Shown here one piece after another: positions 1-7,770 of a stretch of DNA of 64,000 bases (positions within the stretch are counted from its first letter, which is position 1; every line of letters begins with the position of its first letter). Source of the stretch: UBA6215 sp964484255 (lineage in GTDB: Bacteria; Omnitrophota; Gorgyraeia; Pluralincolimonadales; Pluralincolimonadaceae); the NCBI GenBank assembly GCA_964484255.1, contig CAZAEH010000001.1, forward strand, positions 62,001 to 126,000. Direction: 5' to 3'. Made by a program: the position numbers and the translations under genes. The notes under the pieces were generated by a model. That model did no database searches, was not told where the DNA came from, and saw only the letters and a program-made list of their open reading frames with translations.

Positions 1-182
1 AAGACATCCTGGTGGATGTCATTTATATCTTCTTCGTTGAAATCATACCCGCAGCGCTTAAGCCTGTCGCGTATGGCCCAGTATACAAGTTTTGAGTACC
101 TCTCGACAAAGACATCCCACGAACGCTTGTCTTTGCTTATACAACCCTGAAGGAGTTCCCTGATATCCCCGTTACGCTCCAT
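1..182 (-). CDS. RNA polymerase sigma factor, ECF-like, N-terminal part (runs off the window)
   Basis: The first 60 codons of a gene that continues beyond position 1. The translation begins MERNGDIRELLQGC and continues with a tryptophan-rich helix (SWDVFVERYSKLVYW) and an acidic stretch (NEEDINDIHQDVF), the pattern of sigma-70 region 2 in extracytoplasmic-function sigma factors, which bind core RNA polymerase and the -10 element. The start lies 2 bases after the thyX stop, so the two are probably cotranscribed. Only a weak purine stretch precedes the ATG. The C-terminal region 4 is not visible, so the ECF assignment rests on region 2 and on the short N-terminus. Confidence 0.7.
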   Translation of the reverse strand, partial: MERNGDIRELLQGCISKDKRSWDVFVERYSKLVYWAIRDRLKRCGYDFNEEDINDIHQDV

Positions 183-184
183 GA

Positions 185-805
185 TTATTCTTTTGGCATT
201 ATCTTTTCTTCGAAAGCCTCAGCCGTAACGGGCATGCTCTCCTTAAATATCAGGAAAAGGGCTTTCGCGTATTCCCTTATCTCCGGCTGTGCGCCTCTAT
301 CCAGCCTGAGCTTCAGGAAATTCATCAGGGAACGGGCATTGACCGTCCAATAGAATAGGGTATATATAGACAGCGGAAGGACGCCGCGGGCTTGTTCGCG
401 TTTGATCCCGGAGGAGACCATCGATTCATAAGCGTCAAAAGCGTCGTTAACCGACCTCCGGTATTTTTCCAGGGCCTCCCCTTCAAGGCTCGCGGGGGTG
501 TAAAAATCCCTCTTCGCCAGGCAATAGCGTAAAGACATCTCGTTATAAGTACCGATACGGTGCCTTATCCATTGGCGGGCGACAAATATGGGACATTTTA
601 CATCGAACCTGAAATAGGCATGCTCAAAAGGCGTCCCGTGGTCTTTCTTTATAAGATGACGTATAAGCTTGGCGTCGGCATCGGCACCCTGCGGTTCGCT
701 CATATAGCAGCGCCTGGCGCTTTCTATGACGGCCTTGTCGCCGCCCATCGAATCAACGAGGTTCACATAACCGTTATCGAGGATTTTTATGCTGGTTTCC
801 GGCAT
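185..805 (-). CDS. thyX: Flavin-dependent thymidylate synthase ThyX
   Basis: Makes dTMP from dUMP using methylene-tetrahydrofolate, FAD and NADPH. The ThyX signature RHR-x7-S is present as RHRIGTYNEMS followed by LRY. An upstream in-frame ATG at 913 would add 36 basic residues that overlap another gene, so I chose the ATG at 805 (MPETSIKILDNG), giving 206 residues, close to the family norm. It sits 4 bases downstream of the small zinc-ribbon gene, within one operon. No thyA appears in the window. Confidence 0.93.
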   Translation of the reverse strand: MPETSIKILDNGYVNLVDSMGGDKAVIESARRCYMSEPQGADADAKLIRHLIKKDHGTPFEHAYFRFDVKCPIFVARQWIRHRIGTYNEMSLRYCLAKRDFYTPASLEGEALEKYRRSVNDAFDAYESMVSSGIKREQARGVLPLSIYTLFYWTVNARSLMNFLKLRLDRGAQPEIREYAKALFLIFKESMPVTAEAFEEKIMPKE

Positions 806-809
806 TATA

Positions 810-977
810 TTATTTTTTCTCTGCGGTTTCCGGTGAGACGTACTTCTTGGATTTTTCTTTTTTCTCGTAGCATTCCGGGCAGTTATATATGGCTTTCGCC
901 AGTGTCCTGTCATAGCCGGGTGCCACTACCACCCTCTTGACTTCCGGGACCTCGCGTCCGCACGTATCACATTTCAT
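810..977 (-). CDS. Small zinc-ribbon protein, 55 aa
   Basis: A short gene with a clear GGAGGA ribosome-binding site 7-8 bases before its ATG. The product starts MKCDTCGREVPEV and carries two CxxC pairs (CDTC at residues 3-6 and CPEC at 33-36), then a lysine-rich tail. This is a two-knuckle zinc ribbon like those of FmdB-type or regulatory small proteins. It immediately precedes thyX (4-base gap), so it is probably the first gene of that operon. The function is unknown; DNA, RNA or protein binding are all possible. Confidence 0.75.
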   Translation of the reverse strand: MKCDTCGREVPEVKRVVVAPGYDRTLAKAIYNCPECYEKKEKSKKYVSPETAEKK

Positions 978-1030
978 ATGCTGTCCTCCAGTGTGATGAT
1001 TTTATCAATATACAGCCGCTTTTTCAATTC

Positions 1031-1858
1031 CTATTTAGGACGGCGCACGGCAAAAGCAAGAAAAAGACCTATTATAATGATGCCGAATATAACGATGATC
1101 GCGGTCGAGAAAGAGACCGCAAAGGCAGCCTTGGGCGCTTCGAGCACGGCGATACCCCACTGGCTTGGGTCTGAATAAAGGTTCGTGGCCCCTGTCCAGG
1201 CAAATTGCAGCTCCCTCCTGTGTGTATCAGCGTCGTCAACGGCTATATCAAAATCGAATTTCCTGCCTGTTTCGGGCTTGAAACCGCCGAGTACCGCAAA
1301 AGGTATTCTGGCCTCGATTATATATCCCTTATCCCAGGGCTTGGAGACCACTTCGATGCCACTCTGGTAATCATCGCGGCGCCAGACCCACTCGCAGGGC
1401 TTTATATCCTTGCCGTTACCCGTGCTCAAGCCTATCTGGTAATCGGATTTAGTGAAGAACATCCTGTCGGGATCGGCCTTGTCATCCATGCCAAGCATGA
1501 CCTCAAGCGCATCGCCATCCCAGATATCCGGGCCCTCCTTGCTGTTATCAAAAGGCGTATCATCGGTAATCTTCGCGGCAATAAAAAGGCTTTCGTCATC
1601 CCAAAGCAGGTAGATGTCGGCACTAAGGTCGTCCTTGCCTTCCCATTGGAAATACTTGAGCACATCACAGGAGCCGGAATCCATCCTGATGGCATATCCG
1701 GGATATTTTGACAGGTCGCAATCCGCCGTTACCGGTTTAGCCGCTTTATGGATATGCACTATGGGTTTCGCTCGGACTTTATCGGCCGCTTCGGCCTTTG
1801 CGGAAGGTAAAGAAAACAGAAAATAAACTAAAATGGCAAGAGTTAATGTTCTTTTCAT
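1031..1858 (-). CDS. Secreted CBM9-like domain protein with C-terminal membrane anchor
   Basis: A 275-residue protein: signal peptide (residues 1-23), a beta-sandwich of the CBM9/DOMON-like type (about 40-235), then a hydrophobic helix (about 245-268) ending in basic RRPK, which suggests a C-terminal anchor. CBM9-like features are the WDDESLFIAAKITDD strand pair, DGDALEVML and VDDADTHRRELQFAW. The same domain recurs at the C-terminus of the gene at 10499-13414. It probably binds glycan at the cell surface; the ligand is unknown. Its ribosome-binding site GGAGG is buried in a perfect hairpin (see 1864-1904). Confidence 0.8.
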   Translation of the reverse strand: MKRTLTLAILVYFLFSLPSAKAEAADKVRAKPIVHIHKAAKPVTADCDLSKYPGYAIRMDSGSCDVLKYFQWEGKDDLSADIYLLWDDESLFIAAKITDDTPFDNSKEGPDIWDGDALEVMLGMDDKADPDRMFFTKSDYQIGLSTGNGKDIKPCEWVWRRDDYQSGIEVVSKPWDKGYIIEARIPFAVLGGFKPETGRKFDFDIAVDDADTHRRELQFAWTGATNLYSDPSQWGIAVLEAPKAAFAVSFSTAIIVIFGIIIIGLFLAFAVRRPK

Positions 1859-1863
1859 CTGGT

Positions 1864-1904
1864 CCTCCGGGGATTTTCTTTATTTTACCAAAAATCCCCG
1901 GAGG
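1864..1904 (-). promoter_or_regulatory. Hairpin sequestering the ribosome-binding site of the CBM9-like gene
   Basis: Two perfectly complementary 14-base arms (1864-1877 and 1891-1904) flank a 13-base loop. Read on the minus strand, the 3' arm contains GGAGG, the Shine-Dalgarno sequence 5 bases before the ATG at 1858, and the 5' arm contains CCTCC. The folded RNA would hide the ribosome-binding site. No T-run follows the stem, so it is not a typical terminator. A translational switch is an inference from the structure. Confidence 0.6.
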
Positions 1905-1930
1905 AATCCAGTTTTACATCAGCATACAGG

Positions 1931-2554
1931 TTATTGCATATCTACTATCTTGAGGCCGTCTACGTATATGGTAACGGTTTTTTTGCCGGGGTTGTAAGCC
2001 GGACCAACGGCAAATTTGATCTCCTTGAGTTCTGAAGGATTGAAATCAACGCCCGTAACCATCTTGTTAGCGTTCCCGTCCCAATACTGGCCCTTCTTCG
2101 GGTAAGCATTGAACGGTATCACGGCCTTCTGCCAGTCCTTTGTTACCCTTACGTAGTTGGGAGAAGCCATCGCCCCGATCTCAGTCTTGTTCCCGTCCGA
2201 ATCATCCGCGTCTATCAAGATAACTTCGAACTTTTCGCCGCCATCCTGTCCCTTGACCCAGAACTCCACTCCCGGTTTGTTGAACTTGGAAAGGTCGGTA
2301 AGCGGATAATGGCCCACCGCCGCGCCGGACCACTGGCCGCAATCAAGTACTGCCTTGAGGCATCCTTCACCCTCATGGCCTCCGGAACTTTCAACATCGA
2401 ATGTAGTTCCTCCGCCGTACACATATTTATACATGCCGTTACTTTCATCGATAACATCGGTGAAAAAATCCACGGATTCGGCATGCGCGAACTTCGCCGT
2501 GCCAGTAAGGGCTAGGCCGCACAATAACAGCATTACACACAATTTTCTTCCCAT
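1931..2554 (-). CDS. Secreted CBM11-like carbohydrate-binding protein
   Basis: A signal peptide (about 26 residues, ending AHAES) and one galactose-binding-type beta-sandwich of about 180 residues. Family-like features include KPGVEFWVKGQDGGEKFEV, DWQKAVIPFNAY and the closing strand VTIYVDGLKIVD. The first ATG in frame is at 2590, but AAGGAGGGG lies before the ATG at 2554 and the signal peptide starts there, so 2554 is used (207 aa). It has its own promoter (2594-2621). Similar domains occur at 6551-8442, 36016 and 45992. The glycan bound is not known. Confidence 0.78.
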   Translation of the reverse strand: MGRKLCVMLLLCGLALTGTAKFAHAESVDFFTDVIDESNGMYKYVYGGGTTFDVESSGGHEGEGCLKAVLDCGQWSGAAVGHYPLTDLSKFNKPGVEFWVKGQDGGEKFEVILIDADDSDGNKTEIGAMASPNYVRVTKDWQKAVIPFNAYPKKGQYWDGNANKMVTGVDFNPSELKEIKFAVGPAYNPGKKTVTIYVDGLKIVDMQ

Positions 2555-2572
2555 CTTACCCCTCCTTTTTAA

Positions 2573-2621
2573 TATGTATACCATATACATACCAGTATAT
2601 ACCGATAGAGGTCCAAGTCAA
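2573..2621 (-). promoter_or_regulatory. Promoter and palindromic operator of the CBM11-like gene
   Basis: Minus strand: TTGACT (2616-2621), 16-base spacer, TATACT (2594-2599). Downstream of the -10 lies an inverted repeat TATGTATA-TGG-TATACATA (2573-2591). The region also reads as three tandem copies of a 10-11 base unit beginning GGTAT. A repressor site at the transcription start is likely; the regulator is not identifiable from the sequence. Confidence 0.6.
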
Positions 2622-2663
2622 GGGTAATTTTTTGGCATTATACTGCAAATTTAGCGGGCGAAG

Positions 2664-3464
2664 CTACCATTTCTTGTCCAGGGGCATGTTTATCCTCTCC
2701 CTGAAACTCATTCTCCCCTCTATCTCACTTTCAACCTTACCCATCCTTTCACCCACATAAGGGTGGGTCTTGAAATAGGAATATGTCCTTATCTTGAGCT
2801 TGTCCTCGTTCTTCATCGTCTCCATGAAAGTGACAATACCCCTGGGGTCGTATCCGGCTTTCCTGGTATATATTACCGCGCGTTTATCCGCCTCAAACTC
2901 ATCCTCGCGTGAATACGCGGCCATCATAGAGTTTATTGCCAGGTTGGTGGCGCTTGCGGCGTTGCCTCCCTGCGTTGCCGCTACAAGTATAAGGCCCAGG
3001 TTGGCCAGAGAACTTTGCTGCAGTTTCTTCATATGATGGCGGGCCGCAATGTGCCCGATCTCATGGGCGATGACCCCTGCAAGCTCGTCATCATTCTTGC
3101 ACACGTCTATAAGCCCCTTGAATACATAAACCCATCCTCCGGGCAGGGAAACCGCGTTGATGTCATCGATGTCGATTACCTTAAAATGGTATATAACACC
3201 TTTGCGGTCTGCGTACTGGGCAAGCCTGTTGCCTATCAATTCCACTCTCTCTTGTAAATGCTTATCCCTGCAAGGCTTGTAATGCTGTTCGATCTGCTTC
3301 GCATAGGAGGCGCCCATCTCGGCTTCCTGTTCCGGGGAGATATAGACGGGTTCATCCTTACTTGTCACCGGATTATACTCGGCCGAAGAACGGCCGGGTA
3401 ACAACAGGAGACCCGCTAAAAAACATATTATAAGGATAAAACGATCCTGCCTCATCATAGGCAT
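2664..3464 (-). CDS. M48 family zinc metallopeptidase, secreted (BepA/LoiP-like)
   Basis: A 266-residue envelope peptidase with an N-terminal hydrophobic signal (residues 8-28). Zinc motif HEIGH at residues 134-138 and the third ligand in EFEAD at about 190-193 place it in M48, with the preceding NAVSLPGGWVYVFKGL typical of this family (E. coli BepA/LoiP). Such enzymes degrade or help fold outer-membrane proteins. No TPR domain follows, so it is the short form. No Shine-Dalgarno precedes the ATG, and a -10-like GATAAT lies just upstream, so the mRNA may be leaderless. Confidence 0.9.
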   Translation of the reverse strand: MPMMRQDRFILIICFLAGLLLLPGRSSAEYNPVTSKDEPVYISPEQEAEMGASYAKQIEQHYKPCRDKHLQERVELIGNRLAQYADRKGVIYHFKVIDIDDINAVSLPGGWVYVFKGLIDVCKNDDELAGVIAHEIGHIAARHHMKKLQQSSLANLGLILVAATQGGNAASATNLAINSMMAAYSREDEFEADKRAVIYTRKAGYDPRGIVTFMETMKNEDKLKIRTYSYFKTHPYVGERMGKVESEIEGRMSFRERINMPLDKKW

Positions 3465-3475
3465 AAATTATCATA

Positions 3476-3504
3476 TTGAAAAATAGAAGTAAAGCACTTA
3501 TAAT
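3476..3504 (+). promoter_or_regulatory. Near-consensus sigma70 promoter immediately upstream of the lipoprotein start
   Basis: TTGAAA (3476-3481), a 17-base spacer and a perfect TATAAT (3499-3504). Only six bases separate the -10 from the ATG at 3511, so transcription should start at or within a base or two of the start codon. That predicts a leaderless mRNA. Confidence 0.75.
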
Positions 3505-3510
3505 ATCTTT

Positions 3511-3984
3511 ATGAACAGGATATTGTGCCTTTTATTTTCGGTCGTTGTGCTTTCAAGCCTGCAAGGTTGCGCTCGCAATACACCAAGGGGCGATGTGATA
3601 GTCACTATAGGCAATTATTCCCTTTACAGGGATGATTTCATGTCGGAACTTTCCCTTTACCCCCCGGCATACCGTGAAGAATTCTCAAAAGAACAGATAT
3701 TGAACGAAATAATACAGAAAAAGGTCCTGTTGCTCGAGGCGCAACGCATGGGGCTCGACAAAGACCCCCAATTCATGAAAATGATAGAAAGGTTCTGGGA
3801 GCAAAGTCTGCTGCGTTCCCTCTTGGAAATGAAATCCAGGGAAATACTTTCTTCTATTCCGGAAACAGATAAAGACCGCAATCTTGAGGCAGGCGAAAAG
3901 ATGCGTAAATGGGTTGAGGAACTGGAAAAGAGCACCCCGGTGACAATTAACAAAGAAGCCCTTGAAAAGATAGACTTAAAATGA
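3511..3984 (+). CDS. Lipoprotein with SurA N-terminal-like domain
   Basis: 157 residues. Signal peptide with lipobox LQGC (Cys19), so it is lipid-anchored. Residues 30-115 resemble the N-terminal helical domain of SurA/PrsA-type foldases: a short beta start (VIVTIGNYSLYRDDF) then EQILNEIIQKKVLLLEAQRMGLDKDPQF, the usual pattern before a PPIase domain. No parvulin domain follows, so it is a stand-alone chaperone-like module. The stop overlaps the next ATG by 4 bases (ATGA), indicating translational coupling to the HAMP/peptidase fusion. No ribosome-binding site is visible upstream. Confidence 0.75.
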   Translation: MNRILCLLFSVVVLSSLQGCARNTPRGDVIVTIGNYSLYRDDFMSELSLYPPAYREEFSKEQILNEIIQKKVLLLEAQRMGLDKDPQFMKMIERFWEQSLLRSLLEMKSREILSSIPETDKDRNLEAGEKMRKWVEELEKSTPVTINKEALEKIDLK

Positions 3985-5147
3985 CCAAGACAGCCGCGCA
4001 GAACAGAAGACGCAACTATTTCATAAAAAAAGAGTTCCAAACAAGTTTCATAATCAAATTCTGCTTCCTTCTTATACTTGCCTGCGTGATAATGGGTCTT
4101 GCGGCCTACCTGCTTACGGAGAAGACGACTACCACGAGTTTCGAGAACCTGCGCTTGACCGTTAAAAGCACCTCGGATTACATACTTCCGATACTTATAT
4201 ACAGCAGCATAATGGCCGTCATCCTGGTAAGCCTTGCAACCATAGCAATAGTATTATTTATCTCTCACAGGATAGCGGGACCCCTTTACAGGCTCGAGAG
4301 GTCGATATCGGACATAGGCAATGGCGATCTTACCGTAAATACCTATCTGCGCCAAGCTGATGAGATAAAGGTACTTGCCGAGGTCCTGAATAAAGCCGTC
4401 AGGGGCATAAGAGAACCTCTCTCGTCGTCTAAAGCAAAAACTGAGGAGCTCGAAGCTGAGATACTCTCTCTCAGGGAATTTCTCAAAAAACGCGGTATCC
4501 CTGAAAACGAGATCGATGACACGGTTAAGCCCGCCGAAAAGAAGATCCAGGGCATAAAGCAGGCTTTGTCCTTTTTCAAGGTATCCATACTCGCGGGGTT
4601 GATACTTATCTTGCCGTCTTTATCGGCTCATGCAAGCATAGTATCCGGAAACACTTTCTTCGACGGAAACGATTGGACGGTGATCGACAGCGCTTTCTGT
4701 ACGATATACCTGAAAGATACTGTCGACGCGCGCAGGGTAAGCAACAAGATAGATACCTACAGGGTAGATTACGGCCTCTCCGAAAGGCCTGTCAGGTCCG
4801 GCAACAGCGCCAATGATGACGTGGCCTATAAATTTGACCTGATATTTTTTAAGGTGCAAGAATTGCTTGATATGAGGCCGAAAGACCTGCATTTAAACGT
4901 CCGTATCTACAAGGGGCAGTCGGACCTGGACAGGGTCTATATGGAAATATTCGACCAGCAAAACAAGTTCATTGCCTTTTATATATTTAAGCTAAACTCG
5001 CTTTTTGCCGCAGAAGAAAAGATCTCGGCTAATGTCATGGCACACGAAATAGCCCACTGTATTGTCGATCACTATTTTTCGGTCACTCCTCCTACAAAAG
5101 TGGCCGAGATGATAGCCCAATACGCAGACCTGCACCTGAGGGATTAA
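3981..5147 (+). CDS. HAMP-domain membrane protein fused to a putative periplasmic zinc peptidase
   Basis: 388 residues. Two membrane helices (about 24-46 and 69-95) are followed by a HAMP linker (95-145, RIAGPLYRLERSISDIGNGD) and a coiled coil (147-172). A third hydrophobic segment (201-218) ends in AHA like a signal-peptide cleavage region. The C-terminal half has HEIAH at residues 355-359, a gluzincin-type zinc motif, near the end of the chain. The HAMP region would be cytoplasmic and the peptidase-like part extracytoplasmic. No kinase, cyclase or chemotaxis output domain is present. The peptidase call rests on the zinc motif alone. It is coupled to the upstream SurA-like lipoprotein. Confidence 0.65.
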   Translation: MTKTAAQNRRRNYFIKKEFQTSFIIKFCFLLILACVIMGLAAYLLTEKTTTTSFENLRLTVKSTSDYILPILIYSSIMAVILVSLATIAIVLFISHRIAGPLYRLERSISDIGNGDLTVNTYLRQADEIKVLAEVLNKAVRGIREPLSSSKAKTEELEAEILSLREFLKKRGIPENEIDDTVKPAEKKIQGIKQALSFFKVSILAGLILILPSLSAHASIVSGNTFFDGNDWTVIDSAFCTIYLKDTVDARRVSNKIDTYRVDYGLSERPVRSGNSANDDVAYKFDLIFFKVQELLDMRPKDLHLNVRIYKGQSDLDRVYMEIFDQQNKFIAFYIFKLNSLFAAEEKISANVMAHEIAHCIVDHYFSVTPPTKVAEMIAQYADLHLRD

Positions 5148-5170
5148 GGGTCCCGGGTTTTAATACACGG

Positions 5171-5205
5171 AAAAAATGAGGCCACACTTGTAAAAGTGTG
5201 GCCTC
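5171..5205 (-). terminator. Rho-independent terminator of the 5234 gene
   Basis: A 12-bp perfect stem (5178-5189 with 5194-5205), a 4-base loop, and on the minus strand a run of six T (5171-5176). It lies between the convergent genes ending at 5147 (+) and 5234 (-). The plus strand has no T-run, so it mainly serves the minus-strand glycosidase operon. Confidence 0.85.
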
Positions 5206-5233
5206 TGCATTAACAACTCTATTAACTACCTTG

Positions 5234-6541
5234 TTATTGAGGTTTTTTACCTACCCTTTTCGGCGGCTCCGTATCATCACAACCCTTAGCCCAAAGGTCC
5301 TTCAGGGCGTAATAAGCTTTCTTCGGTATCCTCTTGTAGACACCGTTCTCTTTATCAAGGCTCATGCCGACTATGCCATACCACTCTTCGTTCATGTTCA
5401 TGTGGCCTTCTACCTCGATATCGAAATAATAGGCACCGTTAGTCCAACCGGCGGTCTGGTCCTGTACGAACCAGCTCGCGGGATTGGCCGAATCATGTTT
5501 CCACCACTCGTCGTTCCATTCGAATATACATCCTCCGAGGACCGTCCCTTTCCCGGATTTCCCGCAAGTATTCCTAAGTATCTCTTTCCACTGCGAGATC
5601 AGGAACTTCGCCTGGATATCCTCATCTTCCTTCTTCGTTAGGGCGTTATAGCGGTCGCAACCGAACTCCGTCAGGACGATGGGCCTGTCGAACTTCTTGC
5701 TTGCCTGTTCCCAGGTATTGCCGAAGCTCAAACCCCTGTACGATATAAGACCCAGTATGTCTATATCGGGAGTAACGGTGTTAGCCACGTCGAGGAAAAA
5801 CACTTCGCCATTGCCCATCGCAACCGGATGGTTCGGGTCGACTTTCTTTATCTCCTTCGCTATATCATTTACGAAGCTGTAATACAGCTTGGCCTTCGCT
5901 TCAGCCCTCTGCTTAGGGTCGTCGATGCTGTCGAGTTCGTCGGAGCCCCAGGGAGCTATCTGGTCGTCAAAGCTGTAATTGTTCTCGTTGCCGAGAAGCC
6001 AGAAAAGTATTCCCGGCTCATTCTTGTATGTCTTTACTATCTCAAGGACCTCTTCCTTGACCTGCTGCCTGTAGCTTTCATCCGCATAGTTTGGCGGCGG
6101 CATATCATAGATGCCGAGGTTATGCCCCATTATCGTGCGTATACCGAATTTCTCGAACAGGTCGGACATGACCTGTTTTGTCTCGGAAGCATTCTCTCCG
6201 GGCTGATAAAAACGCACGGTATTGATGCCTGCGTCTTTCATCATCTGGCCGTCTACAAGCCAGGGTTTAGCCGTGTCGCCCCACCAATTATACGTATAAT
6301 CCTGCCCGGGCGGTACCGGCTGGTAGCATACTCCCTTGACAAGATAAGTGTCTCCGTTAACGACAAGGCGAAAATGCCCGTTCCCCTGCTTCTCCAGCAA
6401 TATCTTTCCGCCTCTTTTAGCCTGTGACGTGCCGGATATCTTATTGAAAAGAAAATACCCGCCCGCCAGGAAGCAAGCAATAAGCATAAACAGCAGGACC
6501 AAAAAAGCGGTCTTCTTGCCTTTTCCCTTATTATGTCCCAT
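5234..6541 (-). CDS. Membrane-anchored GH2-like TIM-barrel glycosidase
   Basis: 435 residues with one N-terminal membrane helix (about 10-35) and an extracytoplasmic (beta/alpha)8 barrel. Clan A motifs are visible: LLGNENNYSF, with probable acid/base Glu186, and PIVLTEFGCD, with probable nucleophile Glu292. The N-terminal barrel strand (KGVCYQPVPPG, INTVRFYQ) resembles GH2 catalytic domains without the usual sandwich domains. The ATG at 6541 is preceded by AAAGG; a TTG six bases earlier is less likely. It is a paralogue of the gene at 8459 and shares its operon with the binding proteins at 6551-8442. Substrate unknown. Confidence 0.82.
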   Translation of the reverse strand: MGHNKGKGKKTAFLVLLFMLIACFLAGGYFLFNKISGTSQAKRGGKILLEKQGNGHFRLVVNGDTYLVKGVCYQPVPPGQDYTYNWWGDTAKPWLVDGQMMKDAGINTVRFYQPGENASETKQVMSDLFEKFGIRTIMGHNLGIYDMPPPNYADESYRQQVKEEVLEIVKTYKNEPGILFWLLGNENNYSFDDQIAPWGSDELDSIDDPKQRAEAKAKLYYSFVNDIAKEIKKVDPNHPVAMGNGEVFFLDVANTVTPDIDILGLISYRGLSFGNTWEQASKKFDRPIVLTEFGCDRYNALTKKEDEDIQAKFLISQWKEILRNTCGKSGKGTVLGGCIFEWNDEWWKHDSANPASWFVQDQTAGWTNGAYYFDIEVEGHMNMNEEWYGIVGMSLDKENGVYKRIPKKAYYALKDLWAKGCDDTEPPKRVGKKPQ

Positions 6542-6550
6542 TTTCAACCT

Positions 6551-7138
6551 TTACTCGTAATAAATATCGTCAAAGTAGATAGTGAAACCGTCCGGGTTAT
6601 CCGTGGCGCTCGCTGCAAAGCAGAAGCCGCCGGATATATACGAAAGGTCCTTGCCGGTCAAGTCTATCGTGTATTCCTTCCATTCCGGGGTAAGGGTTAT
6701 AGGCCCTATGGAAGCGGTGTCGGTGTCGGCGTATTCGCCGGTTATGCCGCCAAGCTTGACCTCAGCGAGGGTCTCTCCGCCCTTGCCGCCGCGAGCCCAG
6801 AATACGAGCTTGGTAGCGCCGGTAAGGTCAAAACCGCCCGGTTTGGTTCCCCAGTTATTGGCCGGGTTCTGCCAGTAGATACCGCACCAGCCGGCGCCCT
6901 GTTTCTGCTCGCCGGTGGAAGTTATCTTGATACAGTTCGTCCCGCTGTGCGGGTTCTCTTTCCAGCCCGTATCAAGCTTAAGATCACCGTAATCGCCCAT
7001 CCAACCCGAAGGTATATAATGGTTGTCACGGGAAGACCTGTCGCTGTATACGTTGAACTTCTTGAACTCGGCGTATGAGAGGCTCGTAACGCCGGCCATC
7101 ACGGTTAAAAGCACTGCTAATACAACCAACTTCTTCAT
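6551..7138 (-). CDS. Secreted beta-sandwich carbohydrate-binding protein, copy A
   Basis: 195 residues: signal peptide (about 23 residues, ending SYA) and a CBM11/galactose-binding-like sandwich with GGFDLTGATKLVFWARG, TLTPEWKEYTIDLTGKDL and a final FTIYFDDIYYE strand. A strong AGGAGGAAGAG site precedes the ATG. The protein is identical to the one at 7855-8442 and clearly homologous to the one between them. It lies directly upstream of the anchored glycosidase, so it probably presents glycan to it. Function is inferred from fold and context. Confidence 0.78.
   Translation of the reverse strand: MKKLVVLAVLLTVMAGVTSLSYAEFKKFNVYSDRSSRDNHYIPSGWMGDYGDLKLDTGWKENPHSGTNCIKITSTGEQKQGAGWCGIYWQNPANNWGTKPGGFDLTGATKLVFWARGGKGGETLAEVKLGGITGEYADTDTASIGPITLTPEWKEYTIDLTGKDLSYISGGFCFAASATDNPDGFTIYFDDIYYE
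6552..7138 (-). repeat. 587-bp perfect direct repeat, unit 1
   Basis: Base-for-base identical by eye to 7856-8442. The match covers the coding region and stops at the ATG on one side and within the stop codon on the other (TAA here, TAG in the other copy). Flanking sequences are unrelated. Confidence 0.9.
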
Positions 7139-7162
7139 CTCTTCCTCCTCTTTAAGCCCATG

Positions 7163-7753
7163 TTATTCGTAGCTTATGTCATCCAGATATATAATAAAAC
7201 CGTCCGGGTTCGAAGAGGTATTGGCAACCCAGCAAAAACCTCCGGCTATAGAAGTAAGGTCTTTCCCGGCCAGGTCTATAGTATATTCCTTCCATTCGGG
7301 AGTAAGCATTACTTCGGTCAATTCGGCGCTGTCACTGTCCCCATATTCTCCCGTAATACCGCCCATTTTGAATTCTGCAATATTCTCTCCGCCCTTGGCA
7401 CCTTTAGCCCAAAATACCAGTTTCTTGGCCCCGGTAAGGTCAAAACCACCCGGCTGCGTGCCCCAGTTATTGGCCGGGTTCTGCCAGTATACGCCTGCCC
7501 AGCCGGCGCCCTGTTTCTGTTCGCCGGTATAGGTCACTTTGATACAGGTAGCGCCTGAATGGGGCGCATCCTTGCAACCGGTATCAACCTTTATGTCACC
7601 ATAGTCTCCCATCCAGCCGGAAGGGATATAATGGTTGTCCCTCGCCGTTTTATCGGAATAAACATTGAATTTCTTGAATTCGGCATAAGCCAACGACGCG
7701 GCGCCGGAAACCACTGTAATAGCCAGCAGCATAGCTGCCACCCTTCTCATCAT
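7163..7753 (-). CDS. Secreted beta-sandwich carbohydrate-binding protein, diverged middle copy
   Basis: 196 residues with a signal peptide (ending LAYA) and the same domain as its neighbours, most positions conserved (NVYSDKTARDNHYIPSGWMGDYGD, GGFDLTGAKKLVFWAKG, TLTPEWKEYTIDLAGKDL). Two adjacent ATG codons at 7753 and 7750 follow AAAAGGAGG. It has its own promoter and a structured leader (7771-7805), so it may be expressed differently from the flanking copies. Glycan specificity is unknown. Confidence 0.77.
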   Translation of the reverse strand: MMRRVAAMLLAITVVSGAASLAYAEFKKFNVYSDKTARDNHYIPSGWMGDYGDIKVDTGCKDAPHSGATCIKVTYTGEQKQGAGWAGVYWQNPANNWGTQPGGFDLTGAKKLVFWAKGAKGGENIAEFKMGGITGEYGDSDSAELTEVMLTPEWKEYTIDLAGKDLTSIAGGFCWVANTSSNPDGFIIYLDDISYE

Positions 7754-7770
7754 CTGGACTGCCTCCTTTT

